Assembly (NCBI RefSeq): GCF_000350225.1
Contig: NW_005178991.1
Location: 175,799 to 239,798 of the forward strand
Direction: 5' to 3'
Length of the DNA stretch: 64,000 bases
From: Chondrus crispus
Taxonomy: Eukaryota; Rhodophyta; Florideophyceae; Gigartinales; Gigartinaceae
Shown: positions 51,170 to 61,534 of the stretch, piece after piece
Numbering within the stretch: position 1 is the stretch's first letter
How the letters are laid out: each line of letters opens with the position of its first letter
The notes under the pieces: model-generated
The model's database searches: none
What the model was told of the DNA's origin: nothing
The model's input: only the letters and a program-made list of their open reading frames with translations
Program-made: the position numbers and the translations under genes

Positions 51170-53872
51170 CTCCCCCCGTCGCTGTGTGGTCGCTGTCCGA
51201 ATGTGTGTGCGGGGGGGTGGGTGGGGGTGCGGCGATGATTTTGAGTTTCGCCGTGAGCTTGCGGAAGGGATCTGTCCTGAGTGGTTTCGTCAGGATGTCC
51301 GCGAGCATGTCCGCGCTTGGGACATGGGACAGTTTGATGTGTCCTTTGCGCTCGTGGTGCGACAGAAAGTGGTGTCGCAGGTCGATGTACTTGCGTCGCT
51401 TGGTGGGGCCGGTGTTGTGGGCGACGCGGACTGGTTGTCCATGTAGAAGGGGGTTGGGTGGGGGCTGAGCATGCGCAGATCGCGGAGGATCCTGCGTAGC
51501 CATGCTGTCTGCTGGACTGCCGCTGTGGCGGCGATGTACTCGGCTTCGCATGTGGAGAGAGCCGTGATTTTCTGCTTCATGGAGCCCCAGCAGACAGGGG
51601 TGCCGTTGTAGAGGTGGACGATGCCGGAAATTGATTTTCGGTCTGTGACGTCCGCGGCGTGGTCAGCATCTGAGTATGTCGTAAGGAGAGATGCTGGGGA
51701 GATGGGTTTGGGTGCGGGTGTGTTGGGGCGCAGCTTGTGGTGGGCTGCGGGGAAGAGGAGCCCGTGGTTGGGGGTGTGACGGAGGTATCGGAGGACGCGC
51801 TTGAGGGCGTTCCAATGTCTCTTCGTGGGGGCTTTGGAGGCGACCGACAGCCGATTGACGACAAAGTATATGTCGGGTCGTGTCGAATCTGCGATGTACC
51901 GCAGGTCTCCGAGTATCCGTTGATACTCCTTCGCTTGTGACGAAAGCGGTTCATCCTCGGGGGTGGGGCCGTGAAGGCGGATTCCGTCTTGGTACGGGGT
52001 AGGCTTGCTGTTGGCGATGTGCATTTCCGCTTTGCGGAGTATGCTCGCCGTGGCCGTGGGCTGAGAGATGTGGAGGGCTCCGTTTTGGGCCCTGTTAATT
52101 GTCCATCCTAGCAGTGTTCGCGGTTCGCCGAGGCGTTTGATGGTGTACGCGGTGGCGAGGATGTGTGCGAAGTTGTCAAGGAGTGCGGTGGAGGTTGCCG
52201 CTACTGTGAAGTCGTCCATGCTGATGGCCACAAAAGTTGCCGTGGTGGGTGTTATTTTGTGGAACAAGCATGTGTCGGCTTCAGAATGCTGGAATCCGTG
52301 ACGTTGGAGGAGGGAAAATACCGCGGTGAGGTATGTGTAGCCGGCCTGGGGTGTACCATAGAGGTTTTTGATGAGCTTTCCTCCTTTGCACGCGTGTTTG
52401 TACGTTCCGTCAAAACGGGGGTGTTGGCGGACGTACACGGGTTGCTGGCCACTGTGGTCGAATTTTTCGTGCAGGTAGGCGGCTTCTATATCGATGTGTT
52501 CGATATGCAAGTTGTGTGAAGCTGCTATGGCGAATAAAAGACGCACGGAGGATTTGTCGGCCATGTATGTGGTGGTGCGGTCCGGGTTGTAATGGACGTG
52601 CGGCACCATGGTGTCGCCGCGGGCTGCGCATCTCGCTTTGCGTTTTATGACGTGTCCGTTTTTGTCGCGCTTGTAGCGATATCCCATGGTGAGGGGAATG
52701 AGGCGGGTATTGCGCGGAAGGAGCTTGTCCGGGGTCCACTGTATGACCTGTTTGGTGTCCAAGGCATCGAGCTCTTTGTCATGGGCGGATGCCCACAGTT
52801 CAGCATCTGGATACTTTGTAGCTTGGCCGCGGTTGAGAGGTGCGGGGGTGGACACAGAAATTGACTGTGGTGTCTTGTGTGGGCTGTATGCCTTGAATGC
52901 GGCTGCGGAGGTGGCGGTTGGATCCTGGTTGGCGAAATAGGGGTGAAAGTCGATGGCACGTATGCGGTGTATTTTGGAGGTTGTGGCATCCATGACTGTG
53001 AAGTGATTATCGTCGGTGGGGAACAGGTATCGTACTGTGCGTGAACGGGATTGGAGTTTAGGGATTTTTGCACGTTGCCGAAGGTCTGGGGTTGTTCCCA
53101 GTTGTCCGAATATGTGGAATCGGGGAATAGCAGGGATGGCGTTGTGCCATTCGGTGGCTGGGAGTGCGTGTGTTCCGTGGTGCATGGTGTGGTTGTATTT
53201 GAATGTGGCATCACGGACGGCGTCCTCCCAGTGGTGGTGGCTGAGGCCACTGTGGTGTAGTGCTGCACGGGCGGCGTTGAAGAGCGTGCTGTTGATGCGT
53301 TCAGCTAAGCTGTTTTCCTGGGGGGTGTAGGGGATAGTGGTTGAGTGCGTGGTATTGTGTTTTTGGTATGTGTGTATGGCTGTTGCGGATAGATATTCCA
53401 GCGCGTTGTCTGTTCGGAGGACTTGTGGTGTGTGTCCGGTGCTGTTTTTTATGGCTGTGAGGATGTAGTCAAGGCGTTGTGGCGTGTGGACACGGGTGGG
53501 CATGAAGTCGGTGATGAGGTATCTGGTCCTGGTGTCCAGCACTGTGAGGACGTACTTATTGCCTTGTCTTGACGGCGGGGCGATCGGGCCGCAGATGTCA
53601 CTGCTCAGGGAGAATCCCGTGGGGTATCTGTGAGTTGTGGGTTTGTGGGGGCGAAACCGTTGTTTTGCATGCGCACAGCTGGGGCAGGTAATTTTTGGGG
53701 CATATCGCGCGAGTGAGGGCGGTATGTTGGGCAGTAGGCCCTTGAGTGCCATTGTTTGGATGGTGGCGGGTCGCACGTGGTTAAGGATCATGTGCCAGTG
53801 GTGGAAGGCGTGATCCAGTGCGGTGCTGCGCGGGGTAGGGGGGTGGGGGGCGGGGTTGTGCATGCCTTTCAT
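51162..53872 (-). pseudogene. pol: Copia-C integrase, RT and RNase H
   Basis: Starts at ATG 53872, overlapping the gag-protease stop as ATGA. Integrase: HHCC finger (HHWHMILNH, CPSCAHAK), catalytic D in SSDICGPI, D in RTDNALEY, E in PQENSLAER. RT: KRKARCAARGD, HIDIEAAYLHE, LYGTPQAGY, and active site ISMDDF (Copia-type DD). RNase H: TYSDADHAADVTDRKS, STCEAEYIAA, MDNQ. Near 51430 the reading shifts to the frame ending at 51162, which carries the normal C-terminus (KRRKYIDLRHHFL, MLADILTKPL). Without that one shift the domain set is complete. Confidence 0.92.
51170..51180 (-). other. Copia-C polypurine tract
   Basis: GACGGGGGGAG on the minus strand directly before the 3' LTR, identical to Copia-B. 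Confidence 0.85.
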
Positions 53873-55395
53873 AGGGGGGGTGCGCTTTTTTGGGGATGGG
53901 AGCGAGTTATTGCCGGTGGAGAGTGGGAGGGGGGGAGCCTCTCTGCTTGGGGGTCCGCGGGAGTATTGCCGGAATTTTTTTTGAGGTGTTGAGTGCGTTT
54001 GCGCGGGGTTGTGCGCGCTGCGTGTGCATGCGGAGGGTGGTTTGGTGGGTTAAGGATGTAGAGTCCATTTTTAACGCGTGCTGTGGCAATTATTTCCGGG
54101 GGGTTCTTGTTGGTGGAGATTATTGCTGCATTGTGGGGTCGGAAGGTGACGGCTCCGTATCGGCGTGCGATGTCGTGCACGGAGAGGAGGTTCTGGCGAA
54201 TTGCGGGGTTTGCGATCGCTGGTATGGTGAGCGTTCTATTCTTGTTGGTTTTGATCTGCAGGGTGCCAGAGTGTGTCGCGGCCGACGTGGAGGATGTCGC
54301 GGTGTTAGTAATAATACGCCTTGTGAGGGGGCGCATGTTGGGTGTGGCCTTGGTTATGTGCGTGGGGCTGGCGCCTGAGTCGAGGATATAGTTCATACCG
54401 TCGTGGTCGCTCTGGAGGTCGGAGTGGAAGGCGTGCATCTCATCCGGTGGGTATTCAGTGTGGTCTGTGGCGGCATGCTGTGCTTTGGTTGTCCGGCGTG
54501 GGGCGGTGCGTCTCTGGGGTTGGGCTGCCTGTGCGGGGATGGGGTGCCACTGCGGTGGTGCTGGCCAGTGTGGGGTTGGATGAGTGGGGTACGGGGTATA
54601 GGATGGTGTGGGGTGTGCCCATGGTGGGTTGTACCACAATCCTCGGGGTTGCCCTCGTCTTCTATTACGGCCACGGAGTCGTGTAGGGGGTTCGCGTTTC
54701 GCTTCGCGGGAGGCAGCTGCGGGTAGCCCTTGTGGGGTTGGTGTGATGTTGCCCTGTCGTGCGGTGGTGCGGGCTTGTACGGCGTTGAGCCGTTGTGATA
54801 TTTCGAGTACGGTGGTAGGGACGGATGCTGTTTCTGTCCAGGTATCGGGTAGGTGCTTGAAGGTGGGGTGGTGTTCAAGGCCTTTGATTATTGCGTCCAC
54901 GGTGACGGTTTCGTCTGGGGATATGTGGGGGTATTTGGCGAGACGCATGCGCATGCGGAGCGCTCTGTGCTTGTTGATGTAGTCGTCTACCGTTATGTCT
55001 GGTGTGAACTGGAGGCGGTCTGCTTCTTGCCTGAGTAGGAGGTGGGTGGTGGGGGAGCTGTCGGTGAAGTGTGCTTGGACAGCGGACAGGAGATCGGCGG
55101 GGGAGGTGTCGAAGGTCAAGTCTGTGGTCTCCGCGAGGTGTTGCGGGAGGCTGTTTGTGATCAGCATGCGGATGGATGCGCAGTCTTTTAGGTACTGCGC
55201 GTATTCTGCGGTTGTAGAGGGGGGTGGGATGTATGTCTTGTCTAAGGTATGTTGGGCGTCGTTGATCACGGCGATGTCGTGCAGGGCTTGCCGCCAGAGG
55301 TGGAAGTTGGTGCCTGCTGGAAGAAGGGTGGGGAGGTGGCCGTAGAATGGGGAAGTGCGGCGTGCCGATGAGGGAAGTTCGGTTGGCGGATCCAT
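53869..55395 (-). CDS. gag: Copia-C Gag-protease
   Basis: 508 residues from ATG 55395 (MDPPTELPSS), chosen because similarity to Copia-B Gag begins nearby. The same frame is open upstream through the PBS into the LTR, a Pro/Ser-rich stretch with three VES-containing repeats, so an earlier start cannot be excluded. Gag helices: FHLWRQALHDIAVIND, LLRQEADRLQF, LRMRMRLAKYP. A basic RGRNRRRGQPRG tract takes the place of the zinc knuckle. The C-terminal retropepsin has YILDSGASPTHIT. It ends at TGA 53871-53869, right after a run of seven C, overlapping the integrase start. Confidence 0.88.
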   Translation of the reverse strand: MDPPTELPSSARRTSPFYGHLPTLLPAGTNFHLWRQALHDIAVINDAQHTLDKTYIPPPSTTAEYAQYLKDCASIRMLITNSLPQHLAETTDLTFDTSPADLLSAVQAHFTDSSPTTHLLLRQEADRLQFTPDITVDDYINKHRALRMRMRLAKYPHISPDETVTVDAIIKGLEHHPTFKHLPDTWTETASVPTTVLEISQRLNAVQARTTARQGNITPTPQGLPAAASREAKREPPTRLRGRNRRRGQPRGLWYNPPWAHPTPSYTPYPTHPTPHWPAPPQWHPIPAQAAQPQRRTAPRRTTKAQHAATDHTEYPPDEMHAFHSDLQSDHDGMNYILDSGASPTHITKATPNMRPLTRRIITNTATSSTSAATHSGTLQIKTNKNRTLTIPAIANPAIRQNLLSVHDIARRYGAVTFRPHNAAIISTNKNPPEIIATARVKNGLYILNPPNHPPHAHAARTTPRKRTQHLKKNSGNTPADPQAERLPPSHSPPAITRSHPQKSAPPL

Positions 55396-55782
55396 GTTCG
55401 GGGTGGTGGGGGATCGCAGTGTGGAATGGGCGGCTGTGTAGGACGAGGATGGTGGGGTCGCGGGAGGGGGCGACTGGGTGTTGGGGCTCTCGACGCTGGT
55501 GTGCGGAGGCGTGGTTGGAAGATCCGGGGGTGTGGGTTCTTTGGTGCGGCTCTCTACGCAGCGGGGCGGAGGCGGGGTTGGAAGATCCGGATTGTTCGGG
55601 TTTGCTCTACAGCTCTCTACGCAGTGGGGCGGAGGCGAGGCAGGGTCCGAGGATGGGGGAATATACTGCAGGCTGGCGGGGTGGCTGCCAGGGGTTGCAG
55701 GGGAAGATGGTGCGCCTTGTGAGAGGCGTGGTGATCTTCGGATGGGCGGTCTGTGATCGTGTTGCGGTTGTGGAATGCGGTT

Positions 55783-55795
55783 CGGGACCATAACC
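55783..55795 (-). other. Copia-C primer binding site (initiator tRNA anticodon arm)
   Basis: Minus strand GGTTATGGTCCCG directly adjoins the 5' LTR. GGTTATG..CCC is complementary to the anticodon stem-loop of initiator tRNA-Met, as in Copia-B. Confidence 0.68.
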
Positions 55796-55954
55796 TGTGG
55801 TGCAAGGAACGATGACTCTGTTTTACTGAGGCTAGCGGACGAGGCTCTAATAAGAGGCGGCGGCGGAGGCACGGAGCCGCTGTCTATCTGTGTGACACCT
55901 GTGGTGCGTGTATGCGTGTCCTAGGTGTGTGTGCTGTACATGGGAATCATGACA
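55796..55954 (-). repeat. Copia-C 5' LTR (159 bp, shortened)
   Basis: Minus strand TGTCATGATTCCC to GCACCACA. It corresponds to 50956-51114 and lacks the 55 bp at the start of the 3' LTR, consistent with deletion between the two TGTCATGATTCCCATG copies. Confidence 0.9.
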
Positions 55955-56436
55955 CTCCTTTAAGGAATAGATCCGCATCACAGAATGCTCACGCCGCAAG
56001 CCCTATTTGTCTACACAAGTCGATCCTTATCATCCTAACATAACCAGCACTTAATCGGGGATATTGAATATGGCATGTTGAACAGTAGTTGAACTGTACT
56101 CTGAGGGTATTAAGCGTGGCACAGTCCATTAATGGGTGAGTCAGGGAGCTGTCTTAGATCCTCGTACAGTACCTCTTATCTGTGTCAATACGAAGTGAGG
56201 AACTGTAAATGGCGCAGTCATGGTTAGGATACTGCATCTCGCTGCTTCGCGTGGTAATCCTTTCGCGCATATCGCATATCGCTTCTCAAACATCGCATCG
56301 CATTGCCGCACGCATTAGCTGGTCATAAATAAAAACGCAAGCAAAGGCAAAAGTCATTTCCGCAAATCCTAGACACATATGTCTTTCCCCTTTATTCCCA
56401 CGCATTAGTTAGTCATAAATAAAAATACAAGCAAAG

Positions 56437-57186
56437 TCAATCCTCGCCCGACTGACACAGCCCCATAGACATCAAGCCATCAAGGCTGTGGTCATTCGGA
56501 TCCCTGCATCGCACCGATCCATAGCCCTCCTGCAGACAGTGCCACAATGGCGGCCTTCCAACGCCCATCGACCGTTTCAATCCCCCGCCAATCTTCCGTG
56601 CGCTCCGTGAAAGCCAACTGGGTTGGAGTTCATCGTCACGCACGAATTGCAGGCATTCACACTCACACTGTACCCGTGCGGTGTGGTAACTGCTTTTTCC
56701 GGTAGATTGCATATCCTCCTCTTTTGTTGCTTCTGGAGGAACTTGATCTTGTTCTGGAGAAACTGTTTCCGCTCGAGAAACAGTTTGCTCTTGTGAGATC
56801 AACTCCTCCTTCCACATCGGCCGCCCGCGCATGCATCGAAACAATCTTGATAGCGCACCTCTCCACCCACGCCTCTTCCGTTTCTCGTTGTTCTCTTCAT
56901 TCGCCTGTCCCGCATGTGCCTGCTCTGACTCAGAAAACCCCATTATGACATCGTTGTCCGTACCAGCATCAAGCGCAGGTCCGACTGAAGTGTCCAACCC
57001 CGTTGAAAATACGTCTCCTCCAGTTACACACCCCGACGCGCTCTTCTTCTCGGTGTACATGATGTCAACGAACAAGTCCTCCGCCACACAACCATTGGTC
57101 TGTAAGTCTGTGCAGCGGATTTGTCCGGCGCGGCTCAACAATGCCGCATATCCCCCTTGCGCAATGAACTCGCTCGTATTCATCAT
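56437..57186 (-). CDS. Unknown 249-residue protein, unit copy 1
   Basis: From ATG 57186 (MMNTSEFIAQGG) to 56437. No family recognised. Composition is protein-like: a mixed N-terminal third with several Cys, a basic amphipathic block (EKRKRRGWRGALSRLFRC) around residues 103-120, a Glu/Ser/Gln-rich segment, then a Cys- and Trp-containing C-terminus. A TATA-like element (TATAAAT on the minus strand, 57447-57441) lies about 260 nt upstream. The frame is open 60 bases upstream without ATG; copy 2 continues further because TGG there is TGA here. A 177-codon frame on the other strand overlaps (56831-57364), so the coding strand is probable, not certain. The same sequence recurs at 60020-60769. Confidence 0.5.
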   Translation of the reverse strand: MMNTSEFIAQGGYAALLSRAGQIRCTDLQTNGCVAEDLFVDIMYTEKKSASGCVTGGDVFSTGLDTSVGPALDAGTDNDVIMGFSESEQAHAGQANEENNEKRKRRGWRGALSRLFRCMRGRPMWKEELISQEQTVSRAETVSPEQDQVPPEATKEEDMQSTGKSSYHTARVQCECECLQFVRDDELQPSWLSRSARKIGGGLKRSMGVGRPPLWHCLQEGYGSVRCRDPNDHSLDGLMSMGLCQSGED

Positions 57187-57424
57187 TTCCACTTGGAAGG
57201 TGAGGCCTGCTCGTAAGCTGCGAATTCGGAAGACACGTACAGACAATCGAGTTACAAGATCACCGCAGTGCTCTCAGCTGGAGGACAAAAACCACTACCG
57301 CACAACAAGCACACGCGTTCTTTGCTCCTGTCGAGATGAAAAAAAGAAAAATGAGGCAAGATGAGGTTGTGAAAAGTTGAGTTGTGGAAAGTTGAGTTGA
57401 GTGTGGTGGGGAGGACGGAAAGAG

Positions 57425-57450
57425 AGACCGCCGCACCTCAATTTATAGAC
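57425..57450 (-). promoter_or_regulatory. Promoter-like box A, copy 1
   Basis: On the minus strand GTCTATAAATTGAGG then TGCGGCGGTCT. 22 of 26 bases match 59381-59406, which lies upstream of the second possible gene of the unit. The sequences downstream of the two boxes are also related. Confidence 0.5.
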
Positions 57451-58049
57451 TTGGGCTCGCCCTGCTCGCCCTCCGGTTCCGTTGCTACCGACACTAGCGT
57501 ACTGCACTACGGGGAATGCAAGTGAAGGAGGAGAAAACGGGTCACCTTTCATCTGTCTGTAGCAAGAGACAGAACGAATAAATGCACTGATTGTACTCTT
57601 TGCGAAACAATGCTGACTACAAAACGGCTACACTTCTGCTGACAATTTGCGACTCTTTATGTAGAGACTGGGGGACTCCTTTCCCGCTCCTGCCCGGCCC
57701 CTGCCTCGCCCCTGCCTCGCCCCTGCCCCGCTCTTGTGCCGCTCCTGCGCCGCTCCTGTGCCGGCTCCTGTGCCGCTCCGCTGCCCGGGCTAAACGCCAT
57801 GTCCATGTCCATCGCAAACATTATGCAACGGTACTGTATCTGCTGTTCTCTGTTCATCATCCCATAAACGCATCGATCGCAAAACAAAAGAAACAGTTAT
57901 CCCTCTATGCTCTTGCTCGGTTGTTTTCTTTTTACAGTACTGTATCTGCTGCTCTCTGTTCATCATCACATAAACGCATCGATCGCAAAACTAAACAAAC
58001 AGTTATGCCTCTATGCTCTTGCCCTCTATGCTCTTGCTCGGTTTATCCG

Positions 58050-58915
58050 AAAGCACTACACCTCCCTTGGTACGCCCGCGCGTTGCACACCTCCCTTGGT
58101 ACGCCCGCGCGTTGCACGCCCCCCTCCGTACGCCTGCGTTGTACGCTTCCCTTGGTACGCCACCCTTGTACGCCCTCCTCATACGCCTCCCCTACACGCC
58201 TCCCCTACACGCCTCCCCTTCATACGCCCCCCCTCCCCCTTATACGCCTCTCTCAGACGCCTCCCCCTTTTTATGCCTCCCCCTTTTACTTCTTTTCTCA
58301 TGCACAAACGCAACCTCGTCCCCCTTTTACTTCTTTTCTCATGCACAATAACGCAACCTCGTCCCTCTCACTTCACACGACTGTCGACCGACGCTCCCCC
58401 ATTAGACGCCTCCCCTTTGTACGCCTTCCCCTTATACGCCTCTCCTAGACGCCTCCCCCTTTTCCTTCTGTCCTCATGCGCAAACGCAAACTAGAAGCCT
58501 CCCCTTTGTACGCCTTCCCCTTATACGCCTCTCCTAGACGCCTCCCCCTTTTCCTTCTGTCCTCACGCCTTTCCCTTGTACGCCTTTCCCTTGTACGCCT
58601 TTCCCTTAGACGCCTCCCCTATACGCCTCCCCTATACGCCTTCCCCTTTACGCCTTCCCCTTTTACTTTTGTCCTCATGCACAAAAGCAAACTCTCTCAC
58701 TTCACACAACCGTCGACAGACGCCTTCCCCTTATACGCCTCTCTTAGACGCCTCGTGTACGCCTTCCCCTTATATGCCTCTCTTTACGCCTTCCCCTTAT
58801 ACGCCTCTCTTAGACGCCTCCCCCTTGTACGCCTCCCCCTTTTCCTTCTGTCCTCATGTCCCTCTCACTTCACACGACCGTTGACCGACGTTGACCGACG
58901 TTGACCGACGCTCCC
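58050..58915. repeat. Minisatellite of unit copy 1
   Basis: Many variants of a ~15-bp word (ACGCCTCCCCTTxT, with TACGCC and AGACGCC alternating), interspersed with a longer motif (TTCTGTCCTCATGCACAAA, then CTCTCACTTCACACGACCGT). Open frames across it are low-complexity and not counted as genes. Confidence 0.9.
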
Positions 58916-59043
58916 TTTGAGCTGTCCATCCTCCCCTCTCCCCCTCCCCGAAGCACACGTGTGCCAGTCACGTTCCCCATCGGACGAACCTCATCGAACC
59001 ACGAACCACACGCGCCACAGTGGAGTGTTGTGCACAATCTCAC

Positions 59044-59214
59044 CTATGCAAAACTGTCCTTTGCTTGCGCAGATGTCAACAGAATTGCGGCGCCGCGGCG
59101 CGTGCGGCGCGCTTCGTCCAGCGCGGCGCGGCCGCCCCTCTCGATGTAGCATTTACCTCCCACAACAAAGGCTTGCCTGCGGTCATCAGCCCAGACGGAA
59201 TGTAAGGCCTCCAT
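59044..59214 (-). CDS. Possible short second gene of the unit, copy 1
   Basis: 56 codons from ATG 59214 (MEALHSVWADDRRQAFVVGG...), downstream of promoter-like box B. Unknown family. GGAG-GTAAAT inside it could be a splice donor, so the true product may differ. An identical frame is at 62532-62702. Confidence 0.3.
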   Translation of the reverse strand: MEALHSVWADDRRQAFVVGGKCYIERGGRAALDEARRTRRGAAILLTSAQAKDSFA

Positions 59215-59380
59215 TTGGAAAACCGCAAGTCCTAGCACACGAGGAGAGGTCCAGTGGCAAGGTCATCAGGCATACCCTCTCAGCTGCGCGCGACCTACCC
59301 ACAACAACGCACACACACGTTCTTCGCATGGGCAAGATGGGCGAGATGGCATGCGGAAAAAGGAAGACTAACGGCAACAC

Positions 59381-59406
59381 AGACCGCCGCACTTGAATAA
59401 ATAGAC
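59381..59406 (-). promoter_or_regulatory. Promoter-like box B, copy 1
   Basis: Minus strand GTCTATTTATTCAAG then TGCGGCGGTCT, the counterpart of 57425-57450. Confidence 0.5.
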
Positions 59407-60019
59407 CTTTTGTACCCACCCTCCCCCTTGCATTTGCCAATTTGCATTCCGACGTGTTGTAGCTGCTGACAAAATTTTTATAGCCGCTGACAATCACAAT
59501 TTCGCAACAAAAATTTCGTAGCTGGTGACACAGGCTCCTCCTTTAAGGAATAGATCCGCATCACAGAATGCTCACGCCGCAAGCCCTATTTGTCTACACA
59601 AGTCGATCCTTATCATCCTAACATAACCAGCACTTAATCGGGGATATTGAATATGGCATGTTGAACAGTAGTTGAACTGTACTCTGAGGGTATTAAGCGT
59701 GGCACAGTCCATTAATGGGTGAGTCAGGGAGCTGTCTTAGATCCTCGTACAGTACCTCTTATCTGTGTCAATACGAAGTGAGGAACTGTAAATGGCGCAG
59801 TCATGGTTAGGATACTGCATCTCGCTGCTTCGCGTGGTAATCCTTTCGCGCATATCGCATATCGCTTCTCAAACATCGCATCGCATTGCCGCACGCATTA
59901 GCTGGTCATAAATAAAAACGCAAGCAAAGGCAAAAGTCATTTCCGCAAATCCTAGACACATATGTCTTTCCCCTTTATTCCCACGCATTAGTTAGTCATA
60001 AATAAAAATACAAGCAAAG

Positions 60020-60769
60020 TCAATCCTCGCCCGACTGACACAGCCCCATAGACATCAAGCCATCAAGGCTGTGGTCATTCGGATCCCTGCATCGCACCGA
60101 TCCATAGCCCTCCTGCAGACAGTGCCACAATGGCGGCCTTCCAACGCCCATCGACCGTTTCAATCCCCCGCCAATCTTCCGTGCGCTCCGTGAAAGCCAA
60201 CTGGGTTGGAGTTCATCGTCACGCACGAATTGCAGGCATTCACACTCACACTGTACCCGTGCGGTGTGGTAACTGCTTTTTCCGGTAGATTGCATATCCT
60301 CCTCTTTTGTTGCTTCTGGAGGAACTTGATCTTGTTCTGGAGAAACTGTTTCCGCTCGAGAAACAGTTTGCTCTTGTGAGATCAACTCCTCCTTCCACAT
60401 CGGCCGCCCGCGCATGCATCGAAACAATCTTGATAGCGCACCTCTCCACCCACGCCTCTTCCGTTTCTCGTTGTTCTCTTCATTCGCCTGTCCCGCATGT
60501 GCCTGCTCTGACTCAGAAAACCCCATTATGACATCGTTGTCCGTACCAGCATCAAGCGCAGGTCCGACTGAAGTGTCCAACCCCGTTGAAAATACGTCTC
60601 CTCCAGTTACACACCCCGACGCGCTCTTCTTCTCGGTGTACATGATGTCAACGAACAAGTCCTCCGCCACACAACCATTGGTCTGTAAGTCTGTGCAGCG
60701 GATTTGTCCGGCGCGGCTCAACAATGCCGCATATCCCCCTTGCGCAATGAACTCGCTCGTATTCATCAT
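60020..60769 (-). CDS. Unknown 249-residue protein, unit copy 2
   Basis: Same frame and start as 56437-57186 (offset 3583). I saw no difference within the coding part. Here the frame is open a further ~100 bases upstream (SSSWEHCGD...), without an ATG. Confidence 0.5.
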   Translation of the reverse strand: MMNTSEFIAQGGYAALLSRAGQIRCTDLQTNGCVAEDLFVDIMYTEKKSASGCVTGGDVFSTGLDTSVGPALDAGTDNDVIMGFSESEQAHAGQANEENNEKRKRRGWRGALSRLFRCMRGRPMWKEELISQEQTVSRAETVSPEQDQVPPEATKEEDMQSTGKSSYHTARVQCECECLQFVRDDELQPSWLSRSARKIGGGLKRSMGVGRPPLWHCLQEGYGSVRCRDPNDHSLDGLMSMGLCQSGED

Positions 60770-61007
60770 TTCCACTTGGAAGGTGAGGCCTGCTCGTAAG
60801 CTGCGAATTCGGAAGACACGTACAGACAATCGAGTTACAAGATCACCGCAGTGCTCCCAGCTGGAGGACAAAAACCACTACCGCACAACAAGCACACGCG
60901 TTCTTTGCTCCTGTCGAGATGAAAAAAAGAAAAATGAGGCAAGATGAGGTTGTGAAAAGTTGAGTTGTGGAAAGTTGAGTTGAGTGTGGTGGGGAGGACG
61001 GAAAGAG

Positions 61008-61033
61008 AGACCGCCGCACCTCAATTTATAGAC
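61008..61033 (-). promoter_or_regulatory. Promoter-like box A, copy 2
   Basis: Copy of 57425-57450 in the second unit. Confidence 0.5.
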
Positions 61034-61534
61034 TTGGGCTCGCCCTGCTCGCCCTCCGGTTCCGTTGCTACCGACACTAGCGTACTGCACTACGGGGAAT
61101 GCAAGTGAAGGAGGAGAAAACGGGTCACCTTTCATCTGTCTGTAGCAAGAGACAGAACGAATAAATGCACTGATTGTACTCTTTGCGAAACAATGCTGAC
61201 TACAAAACGGCTACACTTCTGCTGACAATTTGCGACTCTTTATGTAGAGACTGGGGCACTCCTTTCCCGCTCCTGCCCGGCCCCTGCCTCGCCCCTGCCT
61301 CGCCCCTGCCTCGCCCCTGCCCCGCTCTTGTGCCGCTCCTGTGCCGGCTCCTGTGCCGCTCCGCTGCCCGGGCTAAACGCCATGTCCATGTCCATCGCAA
61401 ACATACCCAACGGTACTGTATCTGCTGTTCTCTGTTCATCATCCCATAAACGCATCGATCGCAAAAGAAACAGTTATCCCTCTATGCTCTTGCTCGGTTT
61501 TTTTCTTTTTACAGTACTGTATCTGCTGCTCTCT

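Larger units (their letters stand above)
50956..55954 (-). mobile_element. Copia-C: near-complete Ty1/Copia element
   Basis: Minus orientation: 5' LTR 55796-55954, PBS, gag-protease, integrase-RT-RNase H, polypurine tract, 3' LTR 50956-51169. Coding damage is slight: a frame change at the gag-protease/integrase border and one near 51430. The left flank is CCTAC, but the right flank is not, so no target duplication is found; the right border coincides with the start of the tandem 3.5-kb array. Confidence 0.93.
55955..59537. repeat. Tandem 3.5-kb unit, copy 1 (3583 bp)
   Basis: Begins CTCCTTTAAGGAATAG and is followed by a second, near-identical unit at 59538. It contains an unknown minus-strand gene (57186-56437), a CCTGCC-type minisatellite (57681-57785), a long ACGCCTCCCC-type minisatellite (about 58050-58915), and a possible second gene (59214-59044). 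Copies differ mainly by indels in the minisatellites. Confidence 0.95.

Noticed and set aside
55347-55793. Plus-strand ORFs opposite the Copia-C leader
   Set aside because: Shadows of the Pro-rich leader repeats of the minus-strand element.
56831-57364. 177-codon plus-strand frame with ATG opposite the unknown gene
   Set aside because: It overlaps the minus frame, which is longer and has an upstream TATA-like box; both cannot easily be genes. Kept as an alternative only.
57900-58904. Several 100-280-codon frames through the minisatellite
   Set aside because: They are translations of ACGCC-type repeats (LYAFPLYAS), open in several frames at once, without recognisable content.
58917-59396. 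159-codon plus-strand frame
   Set aside because: Low-complexity, overlapped by frames on both strands, and ending beside promoter-like box B of the opposite strand.
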